Of a DNA stretch of 64,000 nucleotides, positions 1 to 8,763 are shown piece by piece (the stretch's first letter is position 1; the number at the start of each line of letters is the position of its first letter). The stretch covers positions 992,001 through 1,056,000 of the forward strand of contig NZ_KI519455.1 of assembly GCF_000482545.1 (NCBI RefSeq), read 5' to 3'. Source of the stretch: Arthrobacter sp. 35W (GTDB taxonomy: Bacteria; Actinomycetota; Actinomycetes; Actinomycetales; Micrococcaceae). The translations under genes were made by a program, and so were the position numbers. The notes beneath the pieces are model-generated. The model did not search any database. It was not told the DNA's origin and was given only the letters and a program-made list of their open reading frames with translations.

Positions 1-1128
1 GCCGCAGGGGACGGTGTTGTTGGAGACGAACTCCTGGTACGGCACGGCCGCGGCGGCGCACAGCCGGGCCCAGACCGCAGCGCCCGTGGCATCGGTGGCG
101 TAGCGCTGGTTGGCGTTGATCTTCAGCAGCGGGCCGCCATTGAGCACGGGGTGGTTGGCCGGGTCGTGGCGCTCCGGGTAGTTGGGGTGGACGGCGTGCC
201 CGGCGTCGGCGGAGACGCAGAAGGAGTTCGCAAAGGCCCTGCGGCGCTCGCTCACCGAGGCGCCCAAGCCGTCGGAAATGCGGACGAGGATGTCCTCCAG
301 CAGCGGCCCGCAGGCGCCGGAGCGGGAGGCGCTGCCGACTTCCTCGTGGTCGAAGGCCGCCAGCACCGGCACCACGGGCAGACCGCCTGCAGGCACAGCG
401 CCGTCGGCCACGGCCAGCAGCGCCGCCAGGCCCGCGTGCACCGAGGAGAGGTTGTCCAGCCGTCCGGAGGCAAAGAACTCGCCGTTGGCGCCGAACACGG
501 CACCGGGCTGGGTGTCGGCCACCACGATGTCGAAGCCGCCCACCGCCGCCGGGTCGACGCCGGCACGATCGGCCAGCAGACCCAGCAGGTCCGCCGTGGC
601 GGGCGTCCCCTGGCCCCAGATGGGGTTCATGTGCCGCTGCTTGTCCAGAGCGAGCCCCTCATTGGCGGCCCGGTCCAGATGGATGGCCAGCTGCGGGAAG
701 CGCAGCAGCGGCCCGGTTGCCACCAACGACTCCACGCCGTCGGTGGCCACGAGGCGCCCGGCCAATTGCAGTTCGCGGTCCAGCCAGGAGTTCAACAGCG
801 GCCCGCCGTAGACCTCGACGCCGGCCTGCAGCCAGCCAAAGGCGCTGGTGGTGGGCTTGGGCTTGAGTTTGAAGGAGGGCGAATCGGTGTGGGCGCCGAG
901 GATGTTGAAGGCCGTGGTGGGCCCGGCGGACTCCGGCAGCACCCAGGCGACGATGGCGCCGTCGCGGATCACAAAGTACTTCCCGGCGGTGGCGGGCCAC
1001 TGCGCGGCCTCGTCCAACTGGGCGAAGCCGGCGGCTGCCAGGCGGCGGCCGGCCTCCGCGGCTGCGTGGAAGCTCGACGGCGATGCGCCCACAAAGGCGG
1101 CCAGGTCCTGGATGTGATCGACAGTCAT
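1..1128 (-). CDS. M18 family aminopeptidase (aspartyl aminopeptidase type), C-terminus off window
   Basis: Cytosolic metallo-aminopeptidase that removes N-terminal, preferentially acidic, residues from peptides. The frame opens at the ATG read from 1128 and stays open to the window edge, giving the first 376 residues of a family usually about 430 long. The reading begins MTVDHIQDLAAFVGASPSSF. Metal-site motifs are visible: GAHTDSP (His about residue 80), the Asp of GRLDN and the Glu pair in FDHEEVGS. The final His motif lies beyond the edge. It runs left, away from the response regulator operon, whose end is 58 bp away. A short dispersed repeat lies in that gap. Confidence 0.9.
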   Translation of the reverse strand, partial: MTVDHIQDLAAFVGASPSSFHAAAEAGRRLAAAGFAQLDEAAQWPATAGKYFVIRDGAIVAWVLPESAGPTTAFNILGAHTDSPSFKLKPKPTTSAFGWLQAGVEVYGGPLLNSWLDRELQLAGRLVATDGVESLVATGPLLRFPQLAIHLDRAANEGLALDKQRHMNPIWGQGTPATADLLGLLADRAGVDPAAVGGFDIVVADTQPGAVFGANGEFFASGRLDNLSSVHAGLAALLAVADGAVPAGGLPVVPVLAAFDHEEVGSASRSGACGPLLEDILVRISDGLGASVSERRRAFANSFCVSADAGHAVHPNYPERHDPANHPVLNGGPLLKINANQRYATDATGAAVWARLCAAAAVPYQEFVSNNTVPCG

Positions 1129-1157
1129 ACACCGATTCAACCAGATGCCCCCGACGG

Positions 1158-1181
1158 GGTCTCGACGGGCTCGACCAGCGG
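1158..1181. repeat. 24-bp dispersed palindromic repeat, copy 1
   Basis: The minus strand reads CCGCTGGTCGAGCC followed by CGTCGAGACC. A second copy at 48393-48416 on the plus strand differs at one base. The core GGTCGAGCC...GTCGAGACC is itself an imperfect inverted repeat. This kind of short GC-rich intergenic repeat is common in Micrococcaceae and related actinobacteria. It lies just after the end of the response regulator gene and before the aminopeptidase start. Confidence 0.6.
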
Positions 1182-1186
1182 GACCG

Positions 1187-1885
1187 CTAGAAGTCGGGGT
1201 TGCTGGGGGTGACGAGGCCGGTTTCGTAGGCGTAGACCACCACCTGCACGCGGTCGCGCAGGTGCAGCTTGGTCAGGATCCGGCGCACGTGGGTCTTCAC
1301 CGTGGCCTCGGACAGGAACAGCGTGTGCGCAATTTCGGCATTGGAGAGCCCCTGCGCAATCGATTCCAGCACCTCCAGCTCCCGCGGCGTGAGGTCCTCC
1401 AGCAGCGGGTCCCGGGGCGCCGCTGGCCGCTCCGGCGAGGAGCGCACAAAGTTTTCCAGCAGGCGCTGGGTGATCCGCGGCGCCACCACGGCATCGCCGG
1501 AGTTCACCAGGCGGATGGCGCGGACCAGCTCCTCGGGGGCAACGTCCTTGAGCAGGAAGGCACTGGCCCCGGCCTGCAGCCCCGCAAAGGCATACTCGTC
1601 CAGATCAAAGGTGGTCAGGATGATGATGCGCGCTGCACCTCCGGCGGAGGTGATGGTGCGGGTGGCCTCGATGCCGTCCAGCACCGGCATGCGGACATCC
1701 ATCAGAATGACGTCGGGCTCCAGCTCGGCGGCCAGGGCGATGGCCTCGGCGCCGTCGGACGCCTCCCCCACCACCTCGACGTCGTCCTCCCCGTCCAGGA
1801 TCAGGGCGAACCCCATCCGCAGCAGGGATTGGTCGTCCACCAGCAGCACGCGGATGCGGGTGCCGGCCTCGGGCAGTGTCGTCAT
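1187..1885 (-). CDS. NarL/LuxR-family response regulator
   Basis: Two-component transcription regulator of 232 residues. The receiver domain (about 10-125) has the acidic pair VDD and the phosphoacceptor Asp63 in LMDVRMP. A LuxR-type helix-turn-helix (about 165-225) contains LTPRELEVLESIAQGLSNAEIA and the recognition segment SEATVKTHV. The start overlaps the end of the kinase gene by 4 bp (ATGA), so the two are translationally coupled. It is the last gene of a four-gene operon: ABC ATPase, ABC permease, kinase, regulator. It probably activates that operon in response to an envelope or drug signal. The signal itself cannot be read from sequence. Confidence 0.93.
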   Translation of the reverse strand: MTTLPEAGTRIRVLLVDDQSLLRMGFALILDGEDDVEVVGEASDGAEAIALAAELEPDVILMDVRMPVLDGIEATRTITSAGGAARIIILTTFDLDEYAFAGLQAGASAFLLKDVAPEELVRAIRLVNSGDAVVAPRITQRLLENFVRSSPERPAAPRDPLLEDLTPRELEVLESIAQGLSNAEIAHTLFLSEATVKTHVRRILTKLHLRDRVQVVVYAYETGLVTPSNPDF

Positions 1886-3264
1886 GGGGCGTCCTTCAGT
1901 GGTTGGGTGCCGGCGTCCGGGCGGGCCAGCGGGGTGGGAGCGGCGCCGGCCTCATGGACCTGCACCGACGTTGCCTTTGGGCAGACGATGGTGGGGTTCA
2001 GCACGGCCTCCACGATCCAGCCGCCGCGCGGCCCGGGGCCCGCGGTGACCGTGCCGGCGTAGATTCCGGCGCGTTCCTTCATTCCGGTGATGCCCTGGCC
2101 CGTGCCCATGGAGCCCTCCTCGGTGCCGCGGCCGTCGTCCGTGATCCGCAGCAGCACCTGGCTGGCGCCGTCGGGCTGCACCGTATGCGCGATCTCCACG
2201 CTGACCCGGTAGACGGAGCGGCCGTAGCGGAGCGTATTGGTGAGGGATTCCTGCAAAATCCGGTAGACAGTGAGGGCAAAGGCGGGATCCACCGGCAGCT
2301 GTGGGCCGCTCTGGGATACATGCAGCGGCAGGCCGACGCGGCGGAACCCTGCCAGCAGCGGCTCGATCCCACCGCCGTCGGGCATGGGCTCCAGCGCCGC
2401 CTTTTCCAGGGAGCCGTCCTGGCGCAGCACGCCCAGCACGCGGCGCATGTCCGCCAGCGCCGTCCGCCCGGTGCGGGAGAGCTCCTCCAGCACCGGGCCG
2501 GCGCGGCCGGGATCGCGTTTGACGACGACGGCGGCGCCGTCGGACAGCGCCACCATCACCGTCAGGGAGTGGGCGACGACATCGTGCATCTCCCGGGCGA
2601 TGCGGTTCCGTTCGGTCACCGAGGCCAGCTTCGCATGCCTGTCGGCCCAAACGCGCAGCTCGGCCTCGTGCTCCCGGTTGCGGCGCACGCTCAGGCCAAT
2701 GCCGGTGGCCACCACGTTGGAGAGCACAATGACGATGCTGGAAATCAGCCCCGTGGTCTGCTGGCTGAGTCCGCCCTCATGGATCAGCTCGGCGGGCATG
2801 CGGAAGAAGAAGAGGAACACCACCACCAGCGGCAGGCTGGCCGCGGCGGCCGCGGCAAAACTGAACAGCGGCCGGCGTGCCAGGGCCACGGCGTAGAGGG
2901 CAAACCACAGGCTGGCCCCGGCATTGGAGGAATACGGTTCCACCGCCAGCAGCACCGTTTCGAAGACGAGCAACACCGCGAGCACGGGCACGGGGTGGGT
3001 GCGCCGGAACATCAGCAGGCCCGCCGACGCCAGGATCAACACCGGGTGGAGCAACTGGCCCGTCATCAAGGAAGGCACCACAGCAAACAGCGACAGCAGC
3101 AGATAGACAGCCGCCACCACTGCATCCATCACGCGCGGGTGGTCGTAGAAATAGCGCCGAAGCGGGCCGCGGCGCTTGGCGGAAAATTCCGCCGGGGACA
3201 GTGCGGCAGGGGCGGTGGCCGTTCGTTCCACCGCCCCTGCCGGGTCTTGGGTGCGCGTGCGCAC
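1882..3264 (-). CDS. Sensor histidine kinase (HisKA_3 / NarL partner type)
   Basis: Membrane sensor kinase of 460 residues. The N-terminal half (about 45-195) holds several hydrophobic segments with very short loops, so sensing is probably within the membrane. The dimerisation and phosphorylation segment reads ERNRIAREMHDVVAHSL, with His227 as phosphoacceptor. A C-terminal HATPase_c domain includes ILQESLTNTLRYG (N box) and DDGRGT (G box). It overlaps the response regulator by 4 bp and follows the permease gene after 53 bp. The arrangement of an ABC exporter with a kinase and LuxR-type regulator is common in actinobacteria and often senses cell-wall-active compounds; that role is an inference here. 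Confidence 0.92.
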   Translation of the reverse strand: MRTRTQDPAGAVERTATAPAALSPAEFSAKRRGPLRRYFYDHPRVMDAVVAAVYLLLSLFAVVPSLMTGQLLHPVLILASAGLLMFRRTHPVPVLAVLLVFETVLLAVEPYSSNAGASLWFALYAVALARRPLFSFAAAAAASLPLVVVFLFFFRMPAELIHEGGLSQQTTGLISSIVIVLSNVVATGIGLSVRRNREHEAELRVWADRHAKLASVTERNRIAREMHDVVAHSLTVMVALSDGAAVVVKRDPGRAGPVLEELSRTGRTALADMRRVLGVLRQDGSLEKAALEPMPDGGGIEPLLAGFRRVGLPLHVSQSGPQLPVDPAFALTVYRILQESLTNTLRYGRSVYRVSVEIAHTVQPDGASQVLLRITDDGRGTEEGSMGTGQGITGMKERAGIYAGTVTAGPGPRGGWIVEAVLNPTIVCPKATSVQVHEAGAAPTPLARPDAGTQPLKDAP

Positions 3265-3317
3265 TATCTGGGCTGCCTCCTTAGGCCAGCTGGCCGCCGT
3301 CGCAAAGGACCAGGGTC

Positions 3318-4232
3318 CTAGACGTCACGCTTCTTGAAGATGGCCACAGCGGGAACCAGGAACACCAGGATCCAGCCCAGGAAGATCAGTCCGCCCACTG
3401 CAGGATCGATGAACCCATCCTTGTGGCCAATCTCGAGCATCCGGCCACCGGCCACGCTGGGCACGTATTCGTTGACGTGCATCCAGAAATCACCGGGGAT
3501 CAGGCTGGCCAGCTGGGTGCCAAAGGGCAGGACAAAGAAGAGCGCCACCAGCACCATGATGCCGCCGGCGGAGTTGCGCAGCAGCGTTCCCAGCGACAGG
3601 CCGATCAGGGCCACGCCGGCCACGTACAGGCCGCCCAGGAAAATCCCGGAGACGACGCCGTCACGATCGAAGCCCATGCTGATGACGTAGGCGTCCAGAA
3701 TCGGAACGGAGATCAGGAACGTGGCCAGCGAGGCCACCAGGGTCAGCACATAGGACACCACCACCAGCACAATGGCCTTGGCCCAGAAGGCCGGCAGGCG
3801 CTTGGGCACGGCGGTCAGGGTGGAACGGATCATGCCGGTGCCGAACTCGGACGCGATCAACAGCACGGCCAGCGAACCCAGCACCAGGATGCCGATCTGC
3901 AGGCCCGCGTTGGGAATACCGTAGATGTTCAGCCCCTGGGCAGCCATAACGCTTTCGGCCTGGTCCATGGTCATCGCCGGCGCGCCGGACCCGGTGGCGG
4001 CCTCGGGCCGGCCCGCCCCGAATTTCATGACCTGCTCAATGGCAGTGGCTCGCAGCCAGGCCGACAGGACGCCGACGCCGATGACGGCGAGAAAGGTGAA
4101 GAGCACCAGAAGCTTGGTGGAGGTCAGGGTGTGGAACTTGATCCATTCGCTGCGCAGCACGCCGCCAAAGGTCAGCCCGGTGCTGCCCGCGCTCGAGCGG
4201 GCCGGCGTCTTCGCCATCGATGTGGTGCTCAT
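3318..4232 (-). CDS. ABC-2 type transporter permease
   Basis: Integral membrane subunit of an ABC exporter, 304 residues. A short cytosolic N-terminus rich in Ser, Thr and Ala leads to a first membrane segment (about 41-62), then a large periplasmic-side loop and five further hydrophobic segments. The C-terminus is charged (FKKRDV), as in ABC-2 permeases. It lies 2 bp downstream of its ATPase gene. The substrate is unknown; bacitracin- or lantibiotic-type export and ordinary drug export are both possible. Confidence 0.88.
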   Translation of the reverse strand: MSTTSMAKTPARSSAGSTGLTFGGVLRSEWIKFHTLTSTKLLVLFTFLAVIGVGVLSAWLRATAIEQVMKFGAGRPEAATGSGAPAMTMDQAESVMAAQGLNIYGIPNAGLQIGILVLGSLAVLLIASEFGTGMIRSTLTAVPKRLPAFWAKAIVLVVVSYVLTLVASLATFLISVPILDAYVISMGFDRDGVVSGIFLGGLYVAGVALIGLSLGTLLRNSAGGIMVLVALFFVLPFGTQLASLIPGDFWMHVNEYVPSVAGGRMLEIGHKDGFIDPAVGGLIFLGWILVFLVPAVAIFKKRDV

Positions 4233-4234
4233 GG

Positions 4235-5188
4235 TCAGCGTCCTTCCGGGGAGGCCTGCGCGGACACGGATTCCAGGCCGGCCGTCGTGTGGGAGTGGTA
4301 TTCGACTTCATCCTTGGTCAGGTTGAAGTACGCCTCCTCCAGGGAGGCGCTCAGCGGCGTCAGCTCGTAGACAAGGATGTGGTTGTCCATGGCAACCTGG
4401 GCGATCTGGCGCGGATCGAGCCCCGTCACTTCCAGGGTCTCGTTTTCGCTGCTGTCCAGCGTGACGCCGGAACCGGCCAGCAGGGAAGCCAGCTGAGGGA
4501 GCGACGGCGTGCGCACCAGTGTGCGCGCGCCCGTCTTGCCGGCGATGATTGTCTCGATCGGGGCATCCGCGATGATCCGGCCGCGGCCGATCACGATCAG
4601 GTGGTCGGCCGTCTGGGCCATTTCGCTCATCAAGTGTGAGGAAAGGAAGATCGTCTTGCCCTCGGAGGCAAGGTACTTGGCCAGGTTGCGGACCCACAGG
4701 ACACCCTCGGGGTCCAGGCCATTGACCGGCTCGTCCAGGATCAACGTCTGGGGATCCCCCAACAGCGCCGCGGCAATGCCCAGCCGCTGGCCCATGCCGA
4801 GCGAGAAGCCGCCGGCCTTCTTCTTGGCCACAGCGCCCAAGCCGGTCATCTCGATGACCTCATTGACCCGCTTGGTGGGGATGTTGTGCGTGGCGGCCAT
4901 GGCCAGCAGGTGGTTGTAGGCGCTGCGGCTGGTGTGGACAGCCTTGGCATCCAGCAGGGCACCGACCTGGTGCAGGGGGTCGCGGTGCTCGGCAAAATGC
5001 TTGCCGTTCACCGTCACGGTGCCCGTCGTCGGCCGGTCCAGCCCGACGATCATACGCATGGTGGTGGACTTGCCGGCGCCGTTCGGCCCAAGGAAACCGG
5101 TCACCATGCCCGGCTTGACGGTGAAGCTGATGCCGTCAACGGCCCGCTTCTCCCCGTAGGTTTTTGCGAGGTTTACTGCCTCGATCAT
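4235..5188 (-). CDS. ABC transporter ATP-binding protein (BcrA/NodI-like)
   Basis: ATPase subunit of the exporter, 317 residues. Walker A is GPNGAGKST (about 33-41), the signature is FSLGMGQR, Walker B is TLILDEPVNGLDP, and the switch His lies in LSSHLM. The C-terminal 80 residues form the extra domain typical of BcrA/CcmA-like exporters. It is the first gene of the operon. The ATG has no perfect Shine-Dalgarno, but AAGGGGATGCAGCG lies just upstream. Two copies of a 9-bp direct repeat lie in the 207-bp upstream gap and may bind the cognate regulator. Confidence 0.92.
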   Translation of the reverse strand: MIEAVNLAKTYGEKRAVDGISFTVKPGMVTGFLGPNGAGKSTTMRMIVGLDRPTTGTVTVNGKHFAEHRDPLHQVGALLDAKAVHTSRSAYNHLLAMAATHNIPTKRVNEVIEMTGLGAVAKKKAGGFSLGMGQRLGIAAALLGDPQTLILDEPVNGLDPEGVLWVRNLAKYLASEGKTIFLSSHLMSEMAQTADHLIVIGRGRIIADAPIETIIAGKTGARTLVRTPSLPQLASLLAGSGVTLDSSENETLEVTGLDPRQIAQVAMDNHILVYELTPLSASLEEAYFNLTKDEVEYHSHTTAGLESVSAQASPEGR

Positions 5189-5314
5189 CGCTGCATCCCC
5201 TTATGTGCGTGGACCGCCCGGAATGAAAGCTGCGTGGAAAATTCCCGGTGCGGCGGCCGAAAACCGGCCATCACGTTCCACGCTACGCAATCGGGGCGGC
5301 AAAAACGCCTCTCT

Positions 5315-5357
5315 TAGGGATGATTCAGGGGTCTTTCAGGGTCCCCCCTAGGGATGA
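5315..5357 (-). promoter_or_regulatory. Candidate regulator site: direct repeat upstream of ABC/two-component operon
   Basis: The plus strand has TAGGGATGA at 5315-5323 and again at 5349-5357, 34 bp apart start to start. They lie 127-170 bp upstream of the ATPase start. The spacer also contains the near-repeat TTCAGGGGTCTTTCAGGG. Repeats of this kind upstream of a self-regulating exporter operon fit a LuxR-type response regulator site. The assignment is inferred from position only. Confidence 0.35.
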
Positions 5358-5395
5358 GACGGCGCGCCGCGCCGCTCACAGGGGTAATGTGCCAC

Positions 5396-6394
5396 CTATG
5401 GCCGTGAGAGAACGCTGTCGATTTTGGTGGGATCGCGTTCGATGACGGGGCCGAGGATCGCGTCGATTCGTTTCATCGTTGAGTCCTCCAGCTTCATCCC
5501 GGAGGCCTTTGCGTTCTGCCGTATCTGTTCGGGGCGGGATGCTCCGGCGATCGCGGCGGAAACATTCGGGTTTTGCAGCACCCATGCCAGCGCCAGTGTT
5601 CCCATAGGGACGCCCGCGTCGTCGGCCAGCGGCTGGAGCAATTGGACTCTGGTGAGAACGTCAGTGGTCAGCCAGCGGGCCATGGTGTCCTTTCCACCTT
5701 TTTCGTCGGTGGCGCGCGATCCCCGTGGCAGGGACAGGCCCGGAAGGTATTTGCCGGTGAGTATTCCTTGCGCGAGGGGAGACCAAACTATCTGGCTGAT
5801 GCCTAGTTCTTCGCTGGCGGGGATGATGTCGTGTTCAATCACCCTCCACAGCATGTTGTATTGGGGTTGATTGGAGATGAGCTCAATGTTGAGTTCTTTG
5901 GCCAAGGCAGCACCTGCGCGGATTTCGTCCACTGTCCATTCGGAGACACCGATATAGAGAGCCTTGCCGGCACGGACGACGTCGGCGAAGGCCTGCATCG
6001 TCTCTTCGAGGGGCGTTTCGTTGTCGTAGCGGTGTGCCTGGTACACATCAACGTATTCAGTTTTGAGCCTACGCAGGCTGCCGTTGATGGCCTCCACGAT
6101 GTGCTTGCGTGACAGTCCGCGGTCGTTGCGTCCTGGGCCTGTGGGGAAGTAGACCTTGGTGAAGATTTCAATGCTTTCGCGTCTGATGCCATGGAGGGCT
6201 TCGCCCAGGGCGGTTTCTGCGCGGGTCTCAGCGTAGGCGTCGGCGGTGTCAAAGGTGCTGATGCCGACATCGAGTGCGGCATGAACGCATTGAATTGCTG
6301 TTTCCGTCTCGATTTGAGATCCGTGCGTCAGCCAATTCCCGTAGGCAATTTCGCTGATGTACATGCCGCTTCGGCCAAGCTTTCTGTATTCCAT
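5396..6394 (-). CDS. Aldo/keto reductase (AKR, Kv-beta-like)
   Basis: NAD(P)H-dependent reductase of aldehydes or keto sugars, 332 residues, (beta/alpha)8 barrel. The catalytic tetrad is visible: Asp49 and Tyr54 in FDTADAYAE, the Lys in IFTKVYFP, and the His in VYQAHRYD. The phosphate-binding C-terminal part includes SAAIAGASRPEQI. The start MEYRKLGRSG is the conserved family start. It lies 116 bp downstream of the GH31 gene on the same strand, separated by a strong 19-bp hairpin, so it may be transcribed at a lower level than the glycosidase operon. Its place suggests it acts on a sugar released by the upstream enzymes, but no substrate can be deduced. Confidence 0.9.
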   Translation of the reverse strand: MEYRKLGRSGMYISEIAYGNWLTHGSQIETETAIQCVHAALDVGISTFDTADAYAETRAETALGEALHGIRRESIEIFTKVYFPTGPGRNDRGLSRKHIVEAINGSLRRLKTEYVDVYQAHRYDNETPLEETMQAFADVVRAGKALYIGVSEWTVDEIRAGAALAKELNIELISNQPQYNMLWRVIEHDIIPASEELGISQIVWSPLAQGILTGKYLPGLSLPRGSRATDEKGGKDTMARWLTTDVLTRVQLLQPLADDAGVPMGTLALAWVLQNPNVSAAIAGASRPEQIRQNAKASGMKLEDSTMKRIDAILGPVIERDPTKIDSVLSRP

Positions 6395-6458
6395 GGGGAT
6401 CTTTCGGCGTCGCTCGCTGTGTGGACAGATTCATGCGAAGTGTGGACTTGTCGTGGTT

Positions 6459-6502
6459 GGGGCGGCAGAACGGCAGGATGGGACCTGCCGTTCTGCCGCC
6501 CC
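6459..6502 (-). terminator. 19-bp perfect hairpin after GH31 gene
   Basis: Arms 6459-6477 and 6484-6502 are perfect complements (19 bp) around a 6-base loop, starting 9 bp after the GH31 stop codon. No T-run follows on the minus strand. It may be a terminator that allows partial read-through into the aldo/keto reductase, or a hairpin that protects the 3' end of the mRNA. Confidence 0.7.
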
Positions 6503-6510
6503 AGGGTGAT

Positions 6511-8763
6511 CTAGAGGTCGGGCGAGAAGACGCCCTTCATGGTTTCCCATGCTGCTGCTCGGACGAAGACGGGAACGCGGTTAAGGGGAGCCGGGGTGTC
6601 CACCGCCTGGTTGCCGCTGTAGTTGTCGCCGGACCAGGCGTCGACCCAGTCGCCGCTGGGAAGGTAGACCGTCCAGGTCATCGCCCCTTCTTCAGTGACT
6701 GGGGCTACGAGGAGGTCATCACCGAGCATCCACTCAAGTGGGTGCTTCCACACCTCTTGGTCTTGAGCATGGTCGAAATACAGGGGCCGCATGAGCGGCG
6801 CTCCTGTAGCGATTGTCCTGCGGGCCTGTTCCGACAGATAGGGGATGAGTCGTTCGCGCAACTCGACCAGTTCCCGGAAAACAGGGATGACAGTATCGTC
6901 CCCTGTCCGTTCCTGGATGTTCCAGGGTGTGCGGTCACGTGAGGGTTTCCGATGATGATTGAACTCCGAATGGTACTGCATGACGGGGACGAAGGCGGCC
7001 GCAGCGGCTGACCGCAGGTACAGTTCCGAGCTCGGAATTTCACCTGAGAAGCCTGCGAAGTCCCAGCCCCAGTAGAGGACGCCGCATGCAGATGCGGACA
7101 GCCCGGCAAACAACGACCAACGGAAAGCGTCCCACGTTGAGTTTTCATCGCCGGCCCAGAATGCCCCATGTGCTTGGGAACCAGTGAAGCCTGCGCGGCT
7201 GAAGGTAACGGGGGCCTTGCCCGCGGATTTGAGGAGGTCTCCGTAGGCTTTGGCGTACGCAACGGGGAACAGGTTGTTGCCCTCGTCTCCGCGCATGCCG
7301 CTGAGATATTGGAGTTCCTCTCCCCAAGCGTGCTCTCCGCCGTCGGTCTTGAACCCATCGATGCCGATCTCTTCGACAAGGTAGCGGCGTTTCTCTGTCC
7401 ACCAACGTGCTGCTTCCGGGTCGGTGAGGTCTGGCATCAGGCTGAGCGGGAACCACCAGCCACGATTGCGGTATGGGCGGAGGCTGCCGTCTGGAGCCTC
7501 CTCCCGGATGAGCCGTCCTTCGCGCACTGCTGCGTCGGCGTCGAAACGGGCCTGGCCCTGTGGGTGCGGGCGCATCTTGATGAGCGGGATTTGCCATAGG
7601 ACTACTCGGATGTCCCGGGAACGCAGGTCATCGACCATGGCCTTCGGATCAGGCCAGGCGCCATGCTCTGGGAAGGTGAAGTCACTGAGGCGGTGCGGGG
7701 AACCGTCGGAGTTTGGCTCGTACTGAGCGTCGCGGAACGCAGTGAAGGTCGACTCATCGCTCCAGGCTTCGATGACCACCGAACCGACGGGAATGCCTGT
7801 GTCCCGGTGGAGATCCATCTGGCGCAAGACTTCGGCCTGGGTGTTCCACTCATTGCCGCTGGCCCAGAGCTTGAAGACCCAGTCGGGAAGCTCCGTGGGG
7901 CTGCCGGCATGGGACAGGAAAGACTGCAGGACGGCGGTCGGCGTGCCTTCGAAAAACTTCAGGTTCAAGAGGGTGTTCTCGTGTAGCGGTTCGGGCCCAA
8001 CTTCAGCCTCAACGACCAGACGGTGTTCGTCCGTGGCGCCGATGTCGTACCAGGTGCGCCGGGACGTTTCGAGATGGAATCCCCAGCCGTCCCCGCCCAC
8101 GACGTGGGCGAAGGGCATGGGCATGTAGGTCTTACGGTTCGCACCCTGGCTCTTGTACTGCTCGAAAACGACGGAGTCCAGCTGGGTTCCGCGGTGGTCC
8201 AATGCATCGAACCGTTCTCCGAATCCGGTGACGCGTTCGTTCGGAGCCAGAGGCAGGGCGAAGCGGACGCGCAACGGCCGAACGCCGTCGTGCAGGACTT
8301 CCACGGAGTCGGCGATGACGCGGTCCGTTCCAACGACGCCGAGGGCATGGCTGGTGCGTGTCCAGGAAGCTGGGCTGTAGCTGGCCCATCGCGTCTTTTC
8401 TGTCCCGCCGTTCTCGTTCTGTCCAATGAAGCGGTACTTGTAGGTTGTCCCTGGCTCCGCGGGGGCCAAGGTGATCTGCCAGCCGCTGGCTGCGCGGGCG
8501 AGTTTGGCCTGGGCTGACGCGAGGTGCCCTCCGTCGATGACCTGTCCCCGGGAGGCGGCTGGTACCCGGGTGAGGGTTTCGGTTGCTTTCGTCACGGAGC
8601 CGTCGCTGCCTGTGATTTCAAGTTCGCAGATGACATTGGTGAGCTCCGGTGAGGTGCGCACGCCCAGAGCGACCGGCTCCCCGGCGATGGGGTGCCTGGG
8701 GCTGCGCTGGTCGGTGTCATCAACGTAGGGGTGGCCGGAGCCAAGGGGCTTGTGGCGGATCAT
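6511..8763 (-). CDS. Glycoside hydrolase family 31 alpha-glucosidase/xylosidase, intracellular
   Basis: Retaining alpha-glycosidase of 750 residues with no signal peptide, so it acts in the cytoplasm on imported oligosaccharides. An N-terminal beta-sandwich (to about 285) precedes the TIM barrel. The catalytic nucleophile is Asp474 in FKTDGGE. The acid/base is Asp539 in WAGDENSTW. The start overlaps the end of the GH15 gene by 4 bp, so the two are coupled. GH31 covers alpha-glucosidases, alpha-xylosidases and alpha-1,3-active enzymes. Pairing with a GH15 of isomaltose glucohydrolase type favours an alpha-1,6 or mixed alpha-glucan substrate, but xylo-oligosaccharides cannot be excluded. Confidence 0.9.
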   Translation of the reverse strand: MIRHKPLGSGHPYVDDTDQRSPRHPIAGEPVALGVRTSPELTNVICELEITGSDGSVTKATETLTRVPAASRGQVIDGGHLASAQAKLARAASGWQITLAPAEPGTTYKYRFIGQNENGGTEKTRWASYSPASWTRTSHALGVVGTDRVIADSVEVLHDGVRPLRVRFALPLAPNERVTGFGERFDALDHRGTQLDSVVFEQYKSQGANRKTYMPMPFAHVVGGDGWGFHLETSRRTWYDIGATDEHRLVVEAEVGPEPLHENTLLNLKFFEGTPTAVLQSFLSHAGSPTELPDWVFKLWASGNEWNTQAEVLRQMDLHRDTGIPVGSVVIEAWSDESTFTAFRDAQYEPNSDGSPHRLSDFTFPEHGAWPDPKAMVDDLRSRDIRVVLWQIPLIKMRPHPQGQARFDADAAVREGRLIREEAPDGSLRPYRNRGWWFPLSLMPDLTDPEAARWWTEKRRYLVEEIGIDGFKTDGGEHAWGEELQYLSGMRGDEGNNLFPVAYAKAYGDLLKSAGKAPVTFSRAGFTGSQAHGAFWAGDENSTWDAFRWSLFAGLSASACGVLYWGWDFAGFSGEIPSSELYLRSAAAAAFVPVMQYHSEFNHHRKPSRDRTPWNIQERTGDDTVIPVFRELVELRERLIPYLSEQARRTIATGAPLMRPLYFDHAQDQEVWKHPLEWMLGDDLLVAPVTEEGAMTWTVYLPSGDWVDAWSGDNYSGNQAVDTPAPLNRVPVFVRAAAWETMKGVFSPDL

